The notes: generated from the sequence alone by a model not told the origin. DNA of 12,256 nt from JANQIV01 sp050117315 (GCA_050117315.1 JASFMY010000163.1:1-12256), one strand, 5' to 3'. Counted from the stretch's first letter, positions 1 through 7,640 are shown. Made by a program: numbers and translations.

Positions 1-124
1 AGGCAGGTTTTTAAGGGAATAAAAAATGAAATGGTTACGCTAACCCGCTGGACGGATTGATTAAATATTTTTTTTCGTAGTATATAATAGCTTAAAAACA
101 TATATGGTGGTTATGCAAAGCCTC

Positions 125-301
125 CTAATCACCAACTCTAAATTTTCTTAATCCTTTGAATTTTCCCTTGAGCAGAGGGAATTTATTAGGTTCACGGGAA
201 AGGTCATTATCAAGTTTATTAAGAATCTTTGCGGCTTCATTTTTAGGAATACGTTTCAAATCCTTATAAACGGATTTCTTATAAGTTATATTATAACTCA
301 A
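125..301 (-). pseudogene. Truncated RelE/ParE-type toxin (remnant)
   Basis: This reading frame of 58 codons begins at TTG (301) and overlaps the end of the antitoxin remnant. It reads MSYNITYKKSVYKDLKRI at the N-terminus and ends FKGLRKFRVGD followed by TAG. That matches RelE/ParE-superfamily toxins, whose members run on from G-D-Y-R through roughly 30 more residues to a C-terminal strand that usually contains catalytic or RNA-binding side chains. Here the stop falls exactly at G-D, and no C-terminal continuation (such as an IGHR-like motif) can be found in any frame down to position 1. Intact RelE-type toxins (mRNA interferases) or ParE-type toxins (gyrase poisons) are about 85-95 residues; which subgroup this was cannot be told. 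The product is probably inactive. The family call is good and the truncation is seen directly. A sequencing error alone would not explain the missing tail. Confidence 0.72.
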
Positions 302-508
302 GCATCTTTCTCATTTCATTGCTAGAAATAACTTCATCTGTAGAATCATTTAGTCGGTCAAGAGCAATTTGTAAATCAGCAAACTGGTCAATTATGTTTC
401 CAAAGCTTTTTGTATGTGAAACGATTTCTTTCGCTCGGTTTCTTCTGATATTTCGTTGAGTCTTTTATTAATAGTATCAGAAATTCTGATAGAAATAACT
501 TTACTCAT
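291..508 (-). pseudogene. Frameshifted ribbon-helix-helix antitoxin (RelB/CopG-like)
   Basis: The ATG at 508 follows a strong Shine-Dalgarno sequence (AGGAGG, minus strand, at 513-518). The first 38 residues (MSKVISIRISDTINKRLNEI, then SEETERKKSFHIQKALET) carry the beta-strand plus helix pattern of an RHH antitoxin that binds its operator and its toxin. The frame then stops at TAA (394-392). In the neighbouring frame the same protein resumes as IDQFADLQIALDRLNDSTDE and ends MRKMLEL at 291. Restoring one base near 392-395 turns the stop into Tyr and gives a continuous 72-residue antitoxin, the normal length. The toxin remnant follows with an overlap, the usual antitoxin-first order. Either a real one-base deletion or an assembly error could cause the break, but the truncated toxin next door favours real decay. 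Confidence 0.75.
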
Positions 509-763
509 ATAACCTCCTACTTTGTAGTTAAATGTATACAAATATTGCATCTCAGTCAAGGTATGGTTGTAAATGTTGTTGGACTCCAAAAAACAGTTGA
601 TCTATATCTTTCCTTTTTGCCTTCTGGGGGAACTCTTGTTGCCGACCCGTGTTTTTTTTCGAACGGTAGATAAACTTTACAAAAAGGAAACAAAACTACT
701 TGAATTTTTTCTGAAAAATCGCAAAACTGTCTGCATATTAATAATTTAAATTGGATACCTGCC
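509..763. other. Intergenic region between the TA remnant and the pilin-like gene
   Basis: This is a divergent region with no convincing gene. The minus-strand frame across it has no start signal or recognisable domain. It carries the antitoxin Shine-Dalgarno sequence next to 508 and must hold the promoters of both flanking genes; I could not identify these with confidence. A CCCGTGTTTTTTTTCG stretch near 646-661 resembles, in inverse orientation, the AAAAAACACGGG stretch near 4520-4531. Confidence 0.4.
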
Positions 764-1168
764 ATGGGAAGTCAGCAATTGCTTTTAATATCACTTGGAG
801 TAATATTAGCAGGTATAGCGTTAGTAGTAGGGCTTGAATATTTTCAAGCACAGGCAGTTGAGAGTAATAGGGATGAAGTTATTGCAGGTTTGAATAACCT
901 TGCAGGTATGGCGCAATCTTATTACAAAAAAGAAGAAGCACTTGGCGGCGGAGGCGGAACCTTTGTTGGATTTGAGATTCCCCCGAAATTAGCAAATACA
1001 GCCTCCGGGACTTATAGCTTGCTGAACTCCACATTAACAAGGGTGTTAATGGAAGGGGTTGGTGTTGAAAAGGTTGGCGGTGCTGTAGGTTGCTCAGAAT
1101 CGGCAGTATATGTTACTTATCGAATTTCTGTAACCCCAACAGAAACAAAGCTTAATAAGGTTTATTGA
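764..1168 (+). CDS. Short type IV pilin-like protein
   Basis: This 134-residue protein has a very hydrophobic N-terminal helix (about residues 5-24) that begins after only two residues: MGSQQLLLISLGVILAGIAL. A leader ending in Gly followed by a long hydrophobic helix is what prepilin peptidase substrates look like, though the usual Glu at +5 is not present. Residues 25-60 continue as a probable alpha helix, followed by a GGGGG run at 61-65 and a beta-rich C-terminal part with one Cys (~109). I recall similar N-termini in unnamed Ignavibacteria proteins, but cannot check. The likely location is the cell envelope, as a pilin or pseudopilin subunit. No good Shine-Dalgarno sequence precedes the ATG; the frame is open upstream, but the Met-Gly-Ser-Gln-Gln start fits the family best. 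The gene converges on the nuclease-helicase gene with a nine-base gap. An ordinary membrane-anchored hypothetical protein is the alternative. Confidence 0.6.
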   Translation: MGSQQLLLISLGVILAGIALVVGLEYFQAQAVESNRDEVIAGLNNLAGMAQSYYKKEEALGGGGGTFVGFEIPPKLANTASGTYSLLNSTLTRVLMEGVGVEKVGGAVGCSESAVYVTYRISVTPTETKLNKVY

Positions 1169-1177
1169 TTTGAGCTG

Positions 1178-4100
1178 TTAAAACAATCCAAGCTGTCCTG
1201 TATCTTCTTCTTTTTTCTCTTTCTTTTTAATTTTGTACTCCGACTCTTTTAATTCTTTCAAAGCTGTTTCAATGTCGCTCAAAAAATGTGACGGTTTGTT
1301 TTGATAGGTTTTACCGAAAAGAAAACGCGAACCGGCGTGAGTCAAAATAAGTTTTTCTTCTGCGCGGGTCATGCCTACATAAAACAAACGGCGTTCTTCT
1401 TCTATATCAAACGGTTTGTTTTCCCTTTTGTAAGGAATTAAAGTTTCTTCGCAGCCGACTATAAATACTACAGGGAACTCAAGCCCTTTGGATGCATGCA
1501 AAGTCATAAGCGTTACCCTGTCGGCACGATTATCGTATTCATCTGTTTCTTTTTGCAAGGCTGTTGACTCAAGAAAATCCTGCAGGCGGTTTTCAAACGG
1601 TTTGGCTTTTAAAAGAAGCTTATGTATCAGCTCATTTTGTTTATCATTGTTAGATGAATTTGTGTTTATAAATTTTTGTATTCTTTCGATCAGTTCAGCA
1701 ACCGGAATTGTTTCATAAATCCAGCGCAGTTCTTCCAGCAGGGGAATTATTTTATTTTTTATCTTCTCCCTGTAAAAACTTGATTTCGGGTTATAGATAA
1801 ACCATAAGCATGAAAGTATTTCCTTTATTTCTCTGCGTTCGTAAAGAGATGTATCGCCGATAGTTTGATAAGGGATTCCCGAACGCTGAAAAGCTTCTAT
1901 TAAAGGATGGCTAAGAGCACCAAGCCTATACAGCACTGCAAAATCCGTAAATGATTTTTCTTTTTGTTCTTCATCTTCAACCCTGCCGGAATCCAGAGAA
2001 AAATAACTTGTACCGCCAACCATGCTTTCAATTTGGTGTACAACATATTCGGCTTCAGCTTTATACGTGGGTGCTTTGTAGATTTGGAGCTTAGTTTTGC
2101 CGACAACGTCCGACCAAATCTCGATGTTTTTCCTATCTGCACCTTTTGCAATAACCTGCGAAGAGGCATTTAATATAAATTGGGTTGATCTATAATTTTG
2201 AGTTAAACTTTTTGTTTGTGTGCCGGGAAAGTCTTCTTGAAACTTTAAGAAGTATTCACGTTTTGCACCGCGGAATCCGTAAATAGCCTGGTTAGGATCC
2301 CCAATAACACAAATATTATTTTTATGGACAATTAATAATTTCAACAACCTGTATTGTGCAAAATTTATATCCTGGTATTCGTCAACGGAAATCCATTTAA
2401 ACCTGTTTTGATATTTTTGAAGTATCTCGGAATTTGTTTCAAAAAGTTTCACAGTGTAAAAAATCAAATCGTCAAAATCGAGTATGTGATTCTTTTGCAG
2501 CGTTACTTCGTAGCTTTTATAAACATCAACAAAACTTGTTTCATCTTTTAACTTTTCTGTATCAGACGACAGTAATTGATTTTTTGTGGACGAAATTTTT
2601 TCAAGGTACTGGTTAAGCTCTTTCTCGCTTAAGTTTACTTTGCACTGTTTTAATAATGCTTTCCTGTCGTCTTCATTACAAATTGTAAAAGCAGGATCCA
2701 AACCGACATTCTCTGCTTCTTCTCTCAAAATCATTGAGCATAATGCATGAAATGTTTTGATAGTTATTGTACTTGCAGTGTCTTTACCCAGCAAATTTGT
2801 TAAACGGTTCTGCATTTCCTCTGCAGCTTTATTTGTGAAAGTTATAGCCAGGATATTTCCCGGATTAACTTTCTTTTCGTTTATTAAATATGCTATCCGG
2901 TGTGTTAATGTTCTTGTTTTTCCTGTACCCGGACCCGCTGCAATTATTAAAGGAGTATCAATGCAGAGCACAGCTTCTTTCTGCTGTTCATTCAACCCCG
3001 ATAAGACAGAATTGTCGGTTGATTCTTCTTTTTTATCGTAAGTAATTTTATTGTTAATAAATTTATTATCGTCAACGGGTTCCTTAACAGCTTTCTTCTT
3101 ACTCGTAATCTTAATTATACTCTTAGTTTTACTCTTTTGCACGCCCCCAAACATCCCGATCTGCCCAGAAAATTTTTCTCTCTCACAGTCGTCAAAAAGT
3201 TTTATTACCCCGTACTCTCCGTCGAAGCCGCCGGCTAAGCTTACATTACCTTCCCGCATCCGTTTAATACCTTCAGCTAATAACTCTCCGCCTGTATTTT
3301 TAATATCCTCCAACGGTATATTTTGAAGAATCGATAATTCCGAACCGAGTTTATTTAAAAGCAGGTCATAATTTTCTTTTACTTTTTTTGCACCCGCGCC
3401 AACTTGATAGACTTCACTCAAAATTTCCGGCAGCGGTATAAGGCTTTTAAAGTTGTGTCGATTCTCTTTGTTTACTTTATCCCTGTCGGCAAGAGTTTCT
3501 ACCCTGTGCGATACACCTACGGTAACGGGTTTTCCGCAGACTGTGCAAATGCAATCGTGTGCCAAAGTTGTTTTGGGATCCCAGCGGATGCCGCATTTAC
3601 GGTGACCGTCGTAATGGTATTTTCCTTCCTCGGGAAAGAATTCTATAGTTCCCCAAAACTTTTCGCGGTTGCCTGTCTTGAGTGCATCAAATAAAGAATT
3701 ATATGATAAGTCTGTGTTGAACACATTTGCTTCGCGTGCTAGCTTTTGGGGCGAGTGTGCATCTGAGTTTGAAACGAGCGTGTATTTATCAAGCTGCGAT
3801 AAGCGCCAGTTCATCGGCGGATCGGAAGATAGCCCGGTTTCAAGCGCAAAGATGTGATCCGTTAAATCTTCAAAACATTCTTCAACCGAATCAAACCCCG
3901 ACTTTGAACCAAGCAGTGAAAACCAGGGCGTCCAGATATGTGCGGGAATTAAGTAAGCTTTCGGGTCTGTTTCCAGAACTATTTCCAGCAGGTTGCGTGC
4001 GTCTAACCCGAGTATAGGCCTGCCGTCAGAGCGGATGTTGCCGATCTTTTCAAGTTCTGCCTGTAGTTTTTCTGCTGCATCTATGCTTGGTGTAAAAACA

Positions 4101-4429
4101 ACGTTGTGAATCTTGCGGACTTTATCATTCTTTTTATAAATGTTACTTATTTCTCCGCCTATTAAAAAGCGAACCGTTCCACGACATGCTTTGGGCACTT
4201 CGTCCTTAATTTTGTTTTCGTATTCACTTTTGAGTTTGAATAAACCTTCTTCGGCGGGTTCAAGTTTATCTTTCATTTCCTGCAGCCAGCCGGGATGTGC
4301 AATATCGCCTGTCCCGACAACGTGAACGCCTTTAAGCTGTGCCCATTTCCAGAGATATTCAAAAGTTAAATCCTTGCTGGTAGCCCGCGAATAAAAAGAG
4401 TGTATGTGAAGATCGGCAATAAATTTCAT
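1178..4429 (-). CDS. Endonuclease Q-type PHP nuclease fused to UvrD/PcrA-type helicase
   Basis: This 1083-residue fusion has two complete modules. Residues 1-427 match endonuclease Q, which nicks DNA 5' of deaminated bases: PHP metal motifs HIH (8-10), GTGD (39-42), GGEIS (91-95), KIHN (106-109), PAHIWTPW (162-169) and SNSDAH (220-225), then a zinc-binding region with C279, C295 and C298, and a DGEYG segment near 403-407. A Lys-rich linker (about 428-478) leads to an SF1A helicase: LNEQQKEAV (479-487), Walker A AGPGTGKT (498-505), motif Ia TFTNKAAEEM, DEYQD (683-687), GDPNQAIYGFRGA (710-722), QNYRST (744-749), HASKGLEFPVVF and YVGMTRAEE near the C-terminus. The protein ends QLGLF, like a beta-clamp-binding peptide, and QIGMF (423-427) sits at the junction. 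The likely role is removal of uracil, hypoxanthine or AP sites by nicking coupled to unwinding. There is no clear Shine-Dalgarno sequence, and the start at MKFIADLHIHS fits EndoQ proteins. Domain calls are firm; biochemical activity is inferred. Confidence 0.93.
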   Translation of the reverse strand: MKFIADLHIHSFYSRATSKDLTFEYLWKWAQLKGVHVVGTGDIAHPGWLQEMKDKLEPAEEGLFKLKSEYENKIKDEVPKACRGTVRFLIGGEISNIYKKNDKVRKIHNVVFTPSIDAAEKLQAELEKIGNIRSDGRPILGLDARNLLEIVLETDPKAYLIPAHIWTPWFSLLGSKSGFDSVEECFEDLTDHIFALETGLSSDPPMNWRLSQLDKYTLVSNSDAHSPQKLAREANVFNTDLSYNSLFDALKTGNREKFWGTIEFFPEEGKYHYDGHRKCGIRWDPKTTLAHDCICTVCGKPVTVGVSHRVETLADRDKVNKENRHNFKSLIPLPEILSEVYQVGAGAKKVKENYDLLLNKLGSELSILQNIPLEDIKNTGGELLAEGIKRMREGNVSLAGGFDGEYGVIKLFDDCEREKFSGQIGMFGGVQKSKTKSIIKITSKKKAVKEPVDDNKFINNKITYDKKEESTDNSVLSGLNEQQKEAVLCIDTPLIIAAGPGTGKTRTLTHRIAYLINEKKVNPGNILAITFTNKAAEEMQNRLTNLLGKDTASTITIKTFHALCSMILREEAENVGLDPAFTICNEDDRKALLKQCKVNLSEKELNQYLEKISSTKNQLLSSDTEKLKDETSFVDVYKSYEVTLQKNHILDFDDLIFYTVKLFETNSEILQKYQNRFKWISVDEYQDINFAQYRLLKLLIVHKNNICVIGDPNQAIYGFRGAKREYFLKFQEDFPGTQTKSLTQNYRSTQFILNASSQVIAKGADRKNIEIWSDVVGKTKLQIYKAPTYKAEAEYVVHQIESMVGGTSYFSLDSGRVEDEEQKEKSFTDFAVLYRLGALSHPLIEAFQRSGIPYQTIGDTSLYERREIKEILSCLWFIYNPKSSFYREKIKNKIIPLLEELRWIYETIPVAELIERIQKFINTNSSNNDKQNELIHKLLLKAKPFENRLQDFLESTALQKETDEYDNRADRVTLMTLHASKGLEFPVVFIVGCEETLIPYKRENKPFDIEEERRLFYVGMTRAEEKLILTHAGSRFLFGKTYQNKPSHFLSDIETALKELKESEYKIKKKEKKEEDTGQLGLF

Positions 4430-4483
4430 TTTTGCAGAATGTTGTTATAGGAATTTTCTGTTCTGCAAATGTAAGAATTCCTT

Positions 4484-4658
4484 TAATTAGTTGATCCTAA
4501 AAAAAGATTCATTCCCCGTAAAAAACACGGGACAAGCTGTGCTTATTTGTGTAATTAGTGTCTGAACTGTAGCCACGAATTACACTGATTTTCTCGAATC
4601 TACTAACATGATAGAATAATTTTTGATCTTTCACTTATTTTACAAGATCAACTAATTA
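4484..4658. repeat. MITE-like element with 13-bp perfect inverted ends
   Basis: TAATTAGTTGATC at 4484-4496 is repeated exactly in inverted orientation (GATCAACTAATTA) at 4646-4658, enclosing 149 bases. Inside lie a small hairpin, CCCGT (4515-4519) pairing with ACGGG (4527-4531), and a CCACGAATTACACTGATTTT stretch of a kind I recall as dispersed in Bacteroidota-group genomes. No coding potential is seen. A small non-autonomous mobile element is the simplest reading. In AT-rich DNA a chance inverted repeat is possible, and I see no clear target-site duplication. Confidence 0.4.
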
Positions 4659-4929
4659 TAACTTTGGAAATATTAGTTTAACAAAAATAACAACTAAAAA
4701 GCTAATTGATTTAATATTGTGTTGTAAAATCCGGTTAAGCTAGAAATCAAACAAAAATTTCATCATTACTTGTTTATTGAAAGAAAAGTAAGCATTTGAT
4801 AATTCATAAGATTTAATCAATTATTTACTTATATTATATGCAAGGGGCTAATATTAATTTTTATATGTTAAATTCATTTTCTTTCTTCTCGTAAAATTTT
4901 ACATAAACAAAAATAGAGTCGAGGTTAAA
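4659..4929. other. AT-rich leader upstream of the signalling gene block
   Basis: No gene is visible here. The stretch is very AT-rich and should contain the promoter for the plus-strand block that begins at 4930; a TATATTATATG segment near 4830-4841 is a possible minus-10 region, but no paired element is convincing. GAGG at 4921-4924 is the Shine-Dalgarno sequence of the next gene. The divergent nuclease-helicase gene starts at 4429, so its promoter must lie at the other end of this intergenic region, where AGGAATT and AATTCCT (about 4449-4482) form a small inverted repeat. Confidence 0.35.
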
Positions 4930-5508
4930 ATGAACATAAGACCAATAGTAACAATTATCCGTGAACTCAACAAGATAGTAATTATACCGAAAGGCGACGT
5001 AATACTTACAAATGGATCCGGATTAAGTGCAGGTGAAGGCTATTTTCCTTTTAACGCAAAGAGAACAATTGATGTAAAACCCGATCCATACCAGCTTGTT
5101 GACGCAAAAATAATATCGGTTAATCCTAAGCCTGCTGTTCCGCTTACGATTAAAATATCTGTACAAGTCGATCAGTTTCCAGGTGAAAACAATTTAGAAC
5201 TTGTAAATGGAAAAGACCAAATTTTACTACAATCTGTTATGAGTAAAAACAAGGCTAAACTTTATTGTGAGCCTAGAGTTGATGTAAGTAACTCGAAGCT
5301 CCATGAAGGCATTGCAGATTTTGAAAACTTATACGCTAAAGAAATTGATTTTGTCAGTACTGGGAGTGACCGCAAGCATGTAAAAATACAAAACTTCTTT
5401 AATAGACATAATGAAACCAATCTGTTGAAAAAAATTGGTTCTATAGATGAAGAGGAATTAGAAACAACATTAATTTATGAAGAGGAAGAAAATTTGGTGG
5501 ATAAATAA
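4930..5508 (+). CDS. Unknown 192-residue protein with acidic C-terminal IYEEE motif
   Basis: I do not recognise this protein. The ATG is preceded by GAGG with five bases of spacing. It has no signal peptide or membrane segment. Residues 1-110 look beta-rich (IVTIIRELNKIVIIPKGDVI, then alternating hydrophobic strands such as PLTIKISVQV at 71-80), with Gly/Pro turns. The second half is more helical and ends in a strongly acidic tail: residues 174-190 read EEELETTLIYEEEENLV. The next gene ends in a close match to this tail (EE, L/I, E/Q, T, x, L/V, IYEE, E/D, E). There is one Cys at 113. Position at the head of a co-directional block with a histidine kinase and its regulator suggests involvement in that signalling system, or expression together with it, but no function can be assigned. 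Confidence 0.75.
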   Translation: MNIRPIVTIIRELNKIVIIPKGDVILTNGSGLSAGEGYFPFNAKRTIDVKPDPYQLVDAKIISVNPKPAVPLTIKISVQVDQFPGENNLELVNGKDQILLQSVMSKNKAKLYCEPRVDVSNSKLHEGIADFENLYAKEIDFVSTGSDRKHVKIQNFFNRHNETNLLKKIGSIDEEELETTLIYEEEENLVDK

Positions 5509-5583
5509 AATTATTAATATATGCTTCATTTCTATCAAAGAAATGTAAAAGATAAAAGCTAACAACAAATAAGAAGAATTGTT

Positions 5584-5754
5584 ATGAAAACAAACCCATT
5601 AGAACTTTTTGATTATTCAAAAGAACACGAGCTTAATTTTCTTATTGAAAATAGGAAAGGATATAATAATAACTTTAAGATTATTATTGATCCTATGCCA
5701 AATAAAGAAGAGATACAAACAGATGTGATTTATGAAGAGGATGAGGTGCTTTAA
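5584..5754 (+). CDS. Unknown 56-residue protein related to the tail of the preceding gene
   Basis: This short frame runs from ATG (5584) to TAA (5752-5754), with a weak AAGAAG ribosome binding site about six bases upstream. Its C-terminus, KEEIQTDVIYEEDEVL (41-56), aligns without gaps to residues 174-190 of the preceding protein, with 8 identities in 13 core columns and mostly conservative changes in the rest. Residues 11-20 (YSKEHELNFL) also resemble residues 157-166 upstream (FNRHNETNLL). That similarity over two blocks in the same order supports real coding and suggests partial duplication of the upstream gene's 3' part. The gene lies 75 bases after its relative and 17 bases before the kinase, so co-transcription is likely. 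It has no signal peptide and is rich in Asn, Glu and Lys. Function is unknown; a small regulator or partner of the kinase is a guess. Confidence 0.68.
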   Translation: MKTNPLELFDYSKEHELNFLIENRKGYNNNFKIIIDPMPNKEEIQTDVIYEEDEVL

Positions 5755-5771
5755 GTTGGCAGATAATTCTT

Positions 5772-7640
5772 ATGCTAAAAACAAGTATCTTTATCATAAT
5801 AATTTTAAGCTTAGTATTTATTGAAGCTCAGGGAAAAATAGCCGTTGGAATTCCTGCTATTGATTCGTTATACGAAAGAGCAAAGGAAATTCGCCGTACT
5901 AATACTCATGAAGCAATTAAAATTGCTAATAAAACTTATAAAATGTCAAAAGATGCTCATTATAATTCGGGAATTCAAAATAGCCTGAGATTATTAACAT
6001 ACCTGTATTACTATAAAGGTGAGTTAGATAGATCTTTTGAATATATATTCGAAGCATTAAATCTGGCAACTAAAATTAGAGATTTTGAGAATATCGGGAA
6101 AGCGGAGAGTACAATCGGAATGCTTAATAAACATCTTAAAGAGTACGGCAAAGCAATCGAACATTATGCAAATAGCATAGAATCGTTTGAAAAAATTGAT
6201 AATCAAAATGAAATAGCTAAGAATTATAATAACATTGCGAACATTCATTCTATACAAAAAAATTATAAAAAAGCTGTAGAGATGTACGACATAAGCTTAG
6301 ATATAAAAAATAAGTTGAACGATAAAGAAGGCTTATCAAAAATTTATAATAATCTTGGAAATCTTCATTTAAAGATGAAAGAATATGAAAAGGCAATTGA
6401 ATACTTTACTAACAGCATAAATATAAAAAAAGAACTAGATGACATCGTTGGAGTTGCCGTAACATACAGTAACATTTCTGAAGCTTATAAAGAGCAAGGA
6501 AGATGGAATAAAGCTTTAGAGAATCTTAAAACTTCTGAAAACTTTGCAGAAGATATAGAAGATATGAAATTAAAGATGGATATAAATTGGTCTTTTGCTT
6601 CAATTTATCAGAAACTGAAAGATTACCCCAACACTTTTGAATATTTTCAAAAATATACTAATCTCAAAGACAGCGTTTTTACGTTAGATAAAGAAAAAGA
6701 AATTGCAAAAATACGTGAGCAATATGAAGCAGAGAAAAAGGATAAACAAATTGAACTGCAGAATGCCCAAATAGAAAAAAGTAAAACGGAGAATACTCTG
6801 CTCTTTGCTGCGGTTTCTTTTTTGTTAATACTGGCGATTTTAATCTCGGTTGGGTACTATCAAAAGAAAAAATCAAACAGGTTGTTGAACGAACAAAAAA
6901 ACGAGATATCGCAGATCAATAATCAATTGAAGGAGGCAAACAAAACAAAGGATTCAATATTTTCAATAATCGCACACGATTTAAGATCGCCGGTTGTGTC
7001 TTTAATTAACATGTCGGATGTAATGAAAAAAAATGTAGAATCCGGTGATTTGAAAAATATAAAAAAGAGCTTCCCCAGTTTTAACCGTTCTGTAAGCAGC
7101 GTAAATTTAATGATGGAAAATTTATTTAACTGGGCGGTAATACAAAGAGGGACTATCCCTTTTAACCCGACAGAGTTTGATATAACGGACCTGGCGGAAC
7201 ATTGCATGGAAATGAACAAAGCTTACGCCGATTTGAAAAATATTAATCTGATTAAAACTTACGGAAAAGAAGTTTATGTTTTTGCGGACATAAATATGGC
7301 TAGGTCTATAATAAATAATTTATTAAACAATGCCATCAAGTTTACCGGCAGTAACGGAACGATAAGCGTAGGCCTAAAAGAAACAAACGGCAGTGTTGAA
7401 GTTATTGTAGAAGATACCGGTGAAGGCATACCTGCAGATAAAGTAAATAACCTGTTCAACTTTGACAGTAAAAAAATCAAGAGCGGAACCAAAGGTGAAA
7501 AAGGCACGGGTCTGGGTCTATTAATGTGCAAAGAATTTGCAGAAAGAAACAACGGTGAAATCTCGATAGAAAGTAAATTGGGTAAGGGCACAGCATTTAC
7601 ATTTAAGTTACCGATAATTATCCAGGAAACAATTGCTTAA
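5772..7640 (+). CDS. TPR-repeat sensor histidine kinase
   Basis: This 622-residue protein begins with a signal peptide or N-terminal membrane segment (about 1-20). It continues with about six TPR repeats of 38-40 residues (roughly 64-101, 105-142, 144-182, 184-222, 225-262, 265-302), a charged coiled coil (303-341), a transmembrane helix (343-362) and a second coiled coil (370-395). The HisKA domain follows, with phosphoacceptor H402 in AHDLRSP, then the HATPase_c domain: N-box NNLLNNAIKF (515-524), G1 DTGEGIP (548-554), G2 GEKGTGLGL (575-583). All catalytic motifs look intact. The layout predicts extracytoplasmic TPRs that sense a protein or peptide ligand and a cytoplasmic kinase that phosphorylates the response regulator five bases downstream. 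The start at 5772 is the only usable ATG near a good signal sequence; its ribosome binding site is weak. The ligand is not known. Confidence 0.95.
   Translation: MLKTSIFIIIILSLVFIEAQGKIAVGIPAIDSLYERAKEIRRTNTHEAIKIANKTYKMSKDAHYNSGIQNSLRLLTYLYYYKGELDRSFEYIFEALNLATKIRDFENIGKAESTIGMLNKHLKEYGKAIEHYANSIESFEKIDNQNEIAKNYNNIANIHSIQKNYKKAVEMYDISLDIKNKLNDKEGLSKIYNNLGNLHLKMKEYEKAIEYFTNSINIKKELDDIVGVAVTYSNISEAYKEQGRWNKALENLKTSENFAEDIEDMKLKMDINWSFASIYQKLKDYPNTFEYFQKYTNLKDSVFTLDKEKEIAKIREQYEAEKKDKQIELQNAQIEKSKTENTLLFAAVSFLLILAILISVGYYQKKKSNRLLNEQKNEISQINNQLKEANKTKDSIFSIIAHDLRSPVVSLINMSDVMKKNVESGDLKNIKKSFPSFNRSVSSVNLMMENLFNWAVIQRGTIPFNPTEFDITDLAEHCMEMNKAYADLKNINLIKTYGKEVYVFADINMARSIINNLLNNAIKFTGSNGTISVGLKETNGSVEVIVEDTGEGIPADKVNNLFNFDSKKIKSGTKGEKGTGLGLLMCKEFAERNNGEISIESKLGKGTAFTFKLPIIIQETIA

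Noticed and set aside
33..116. Possible integron attC site next to the toxin-antitoxin remnant (GGTTACGCTAACC and GGTTATGC)
   Set aside because: Toxin-antitoxin pairs are common integron cassettes, but neither core site fits GTTRRRY/RYYYAAC and no paired inner boxes are seen.
556..765. Minus-strand 69-residue frame
   Set aside because: It lies in a divergent promoter region, overlaps the start of the pilin-like gene and has no recognised domain or ribosome binding site.
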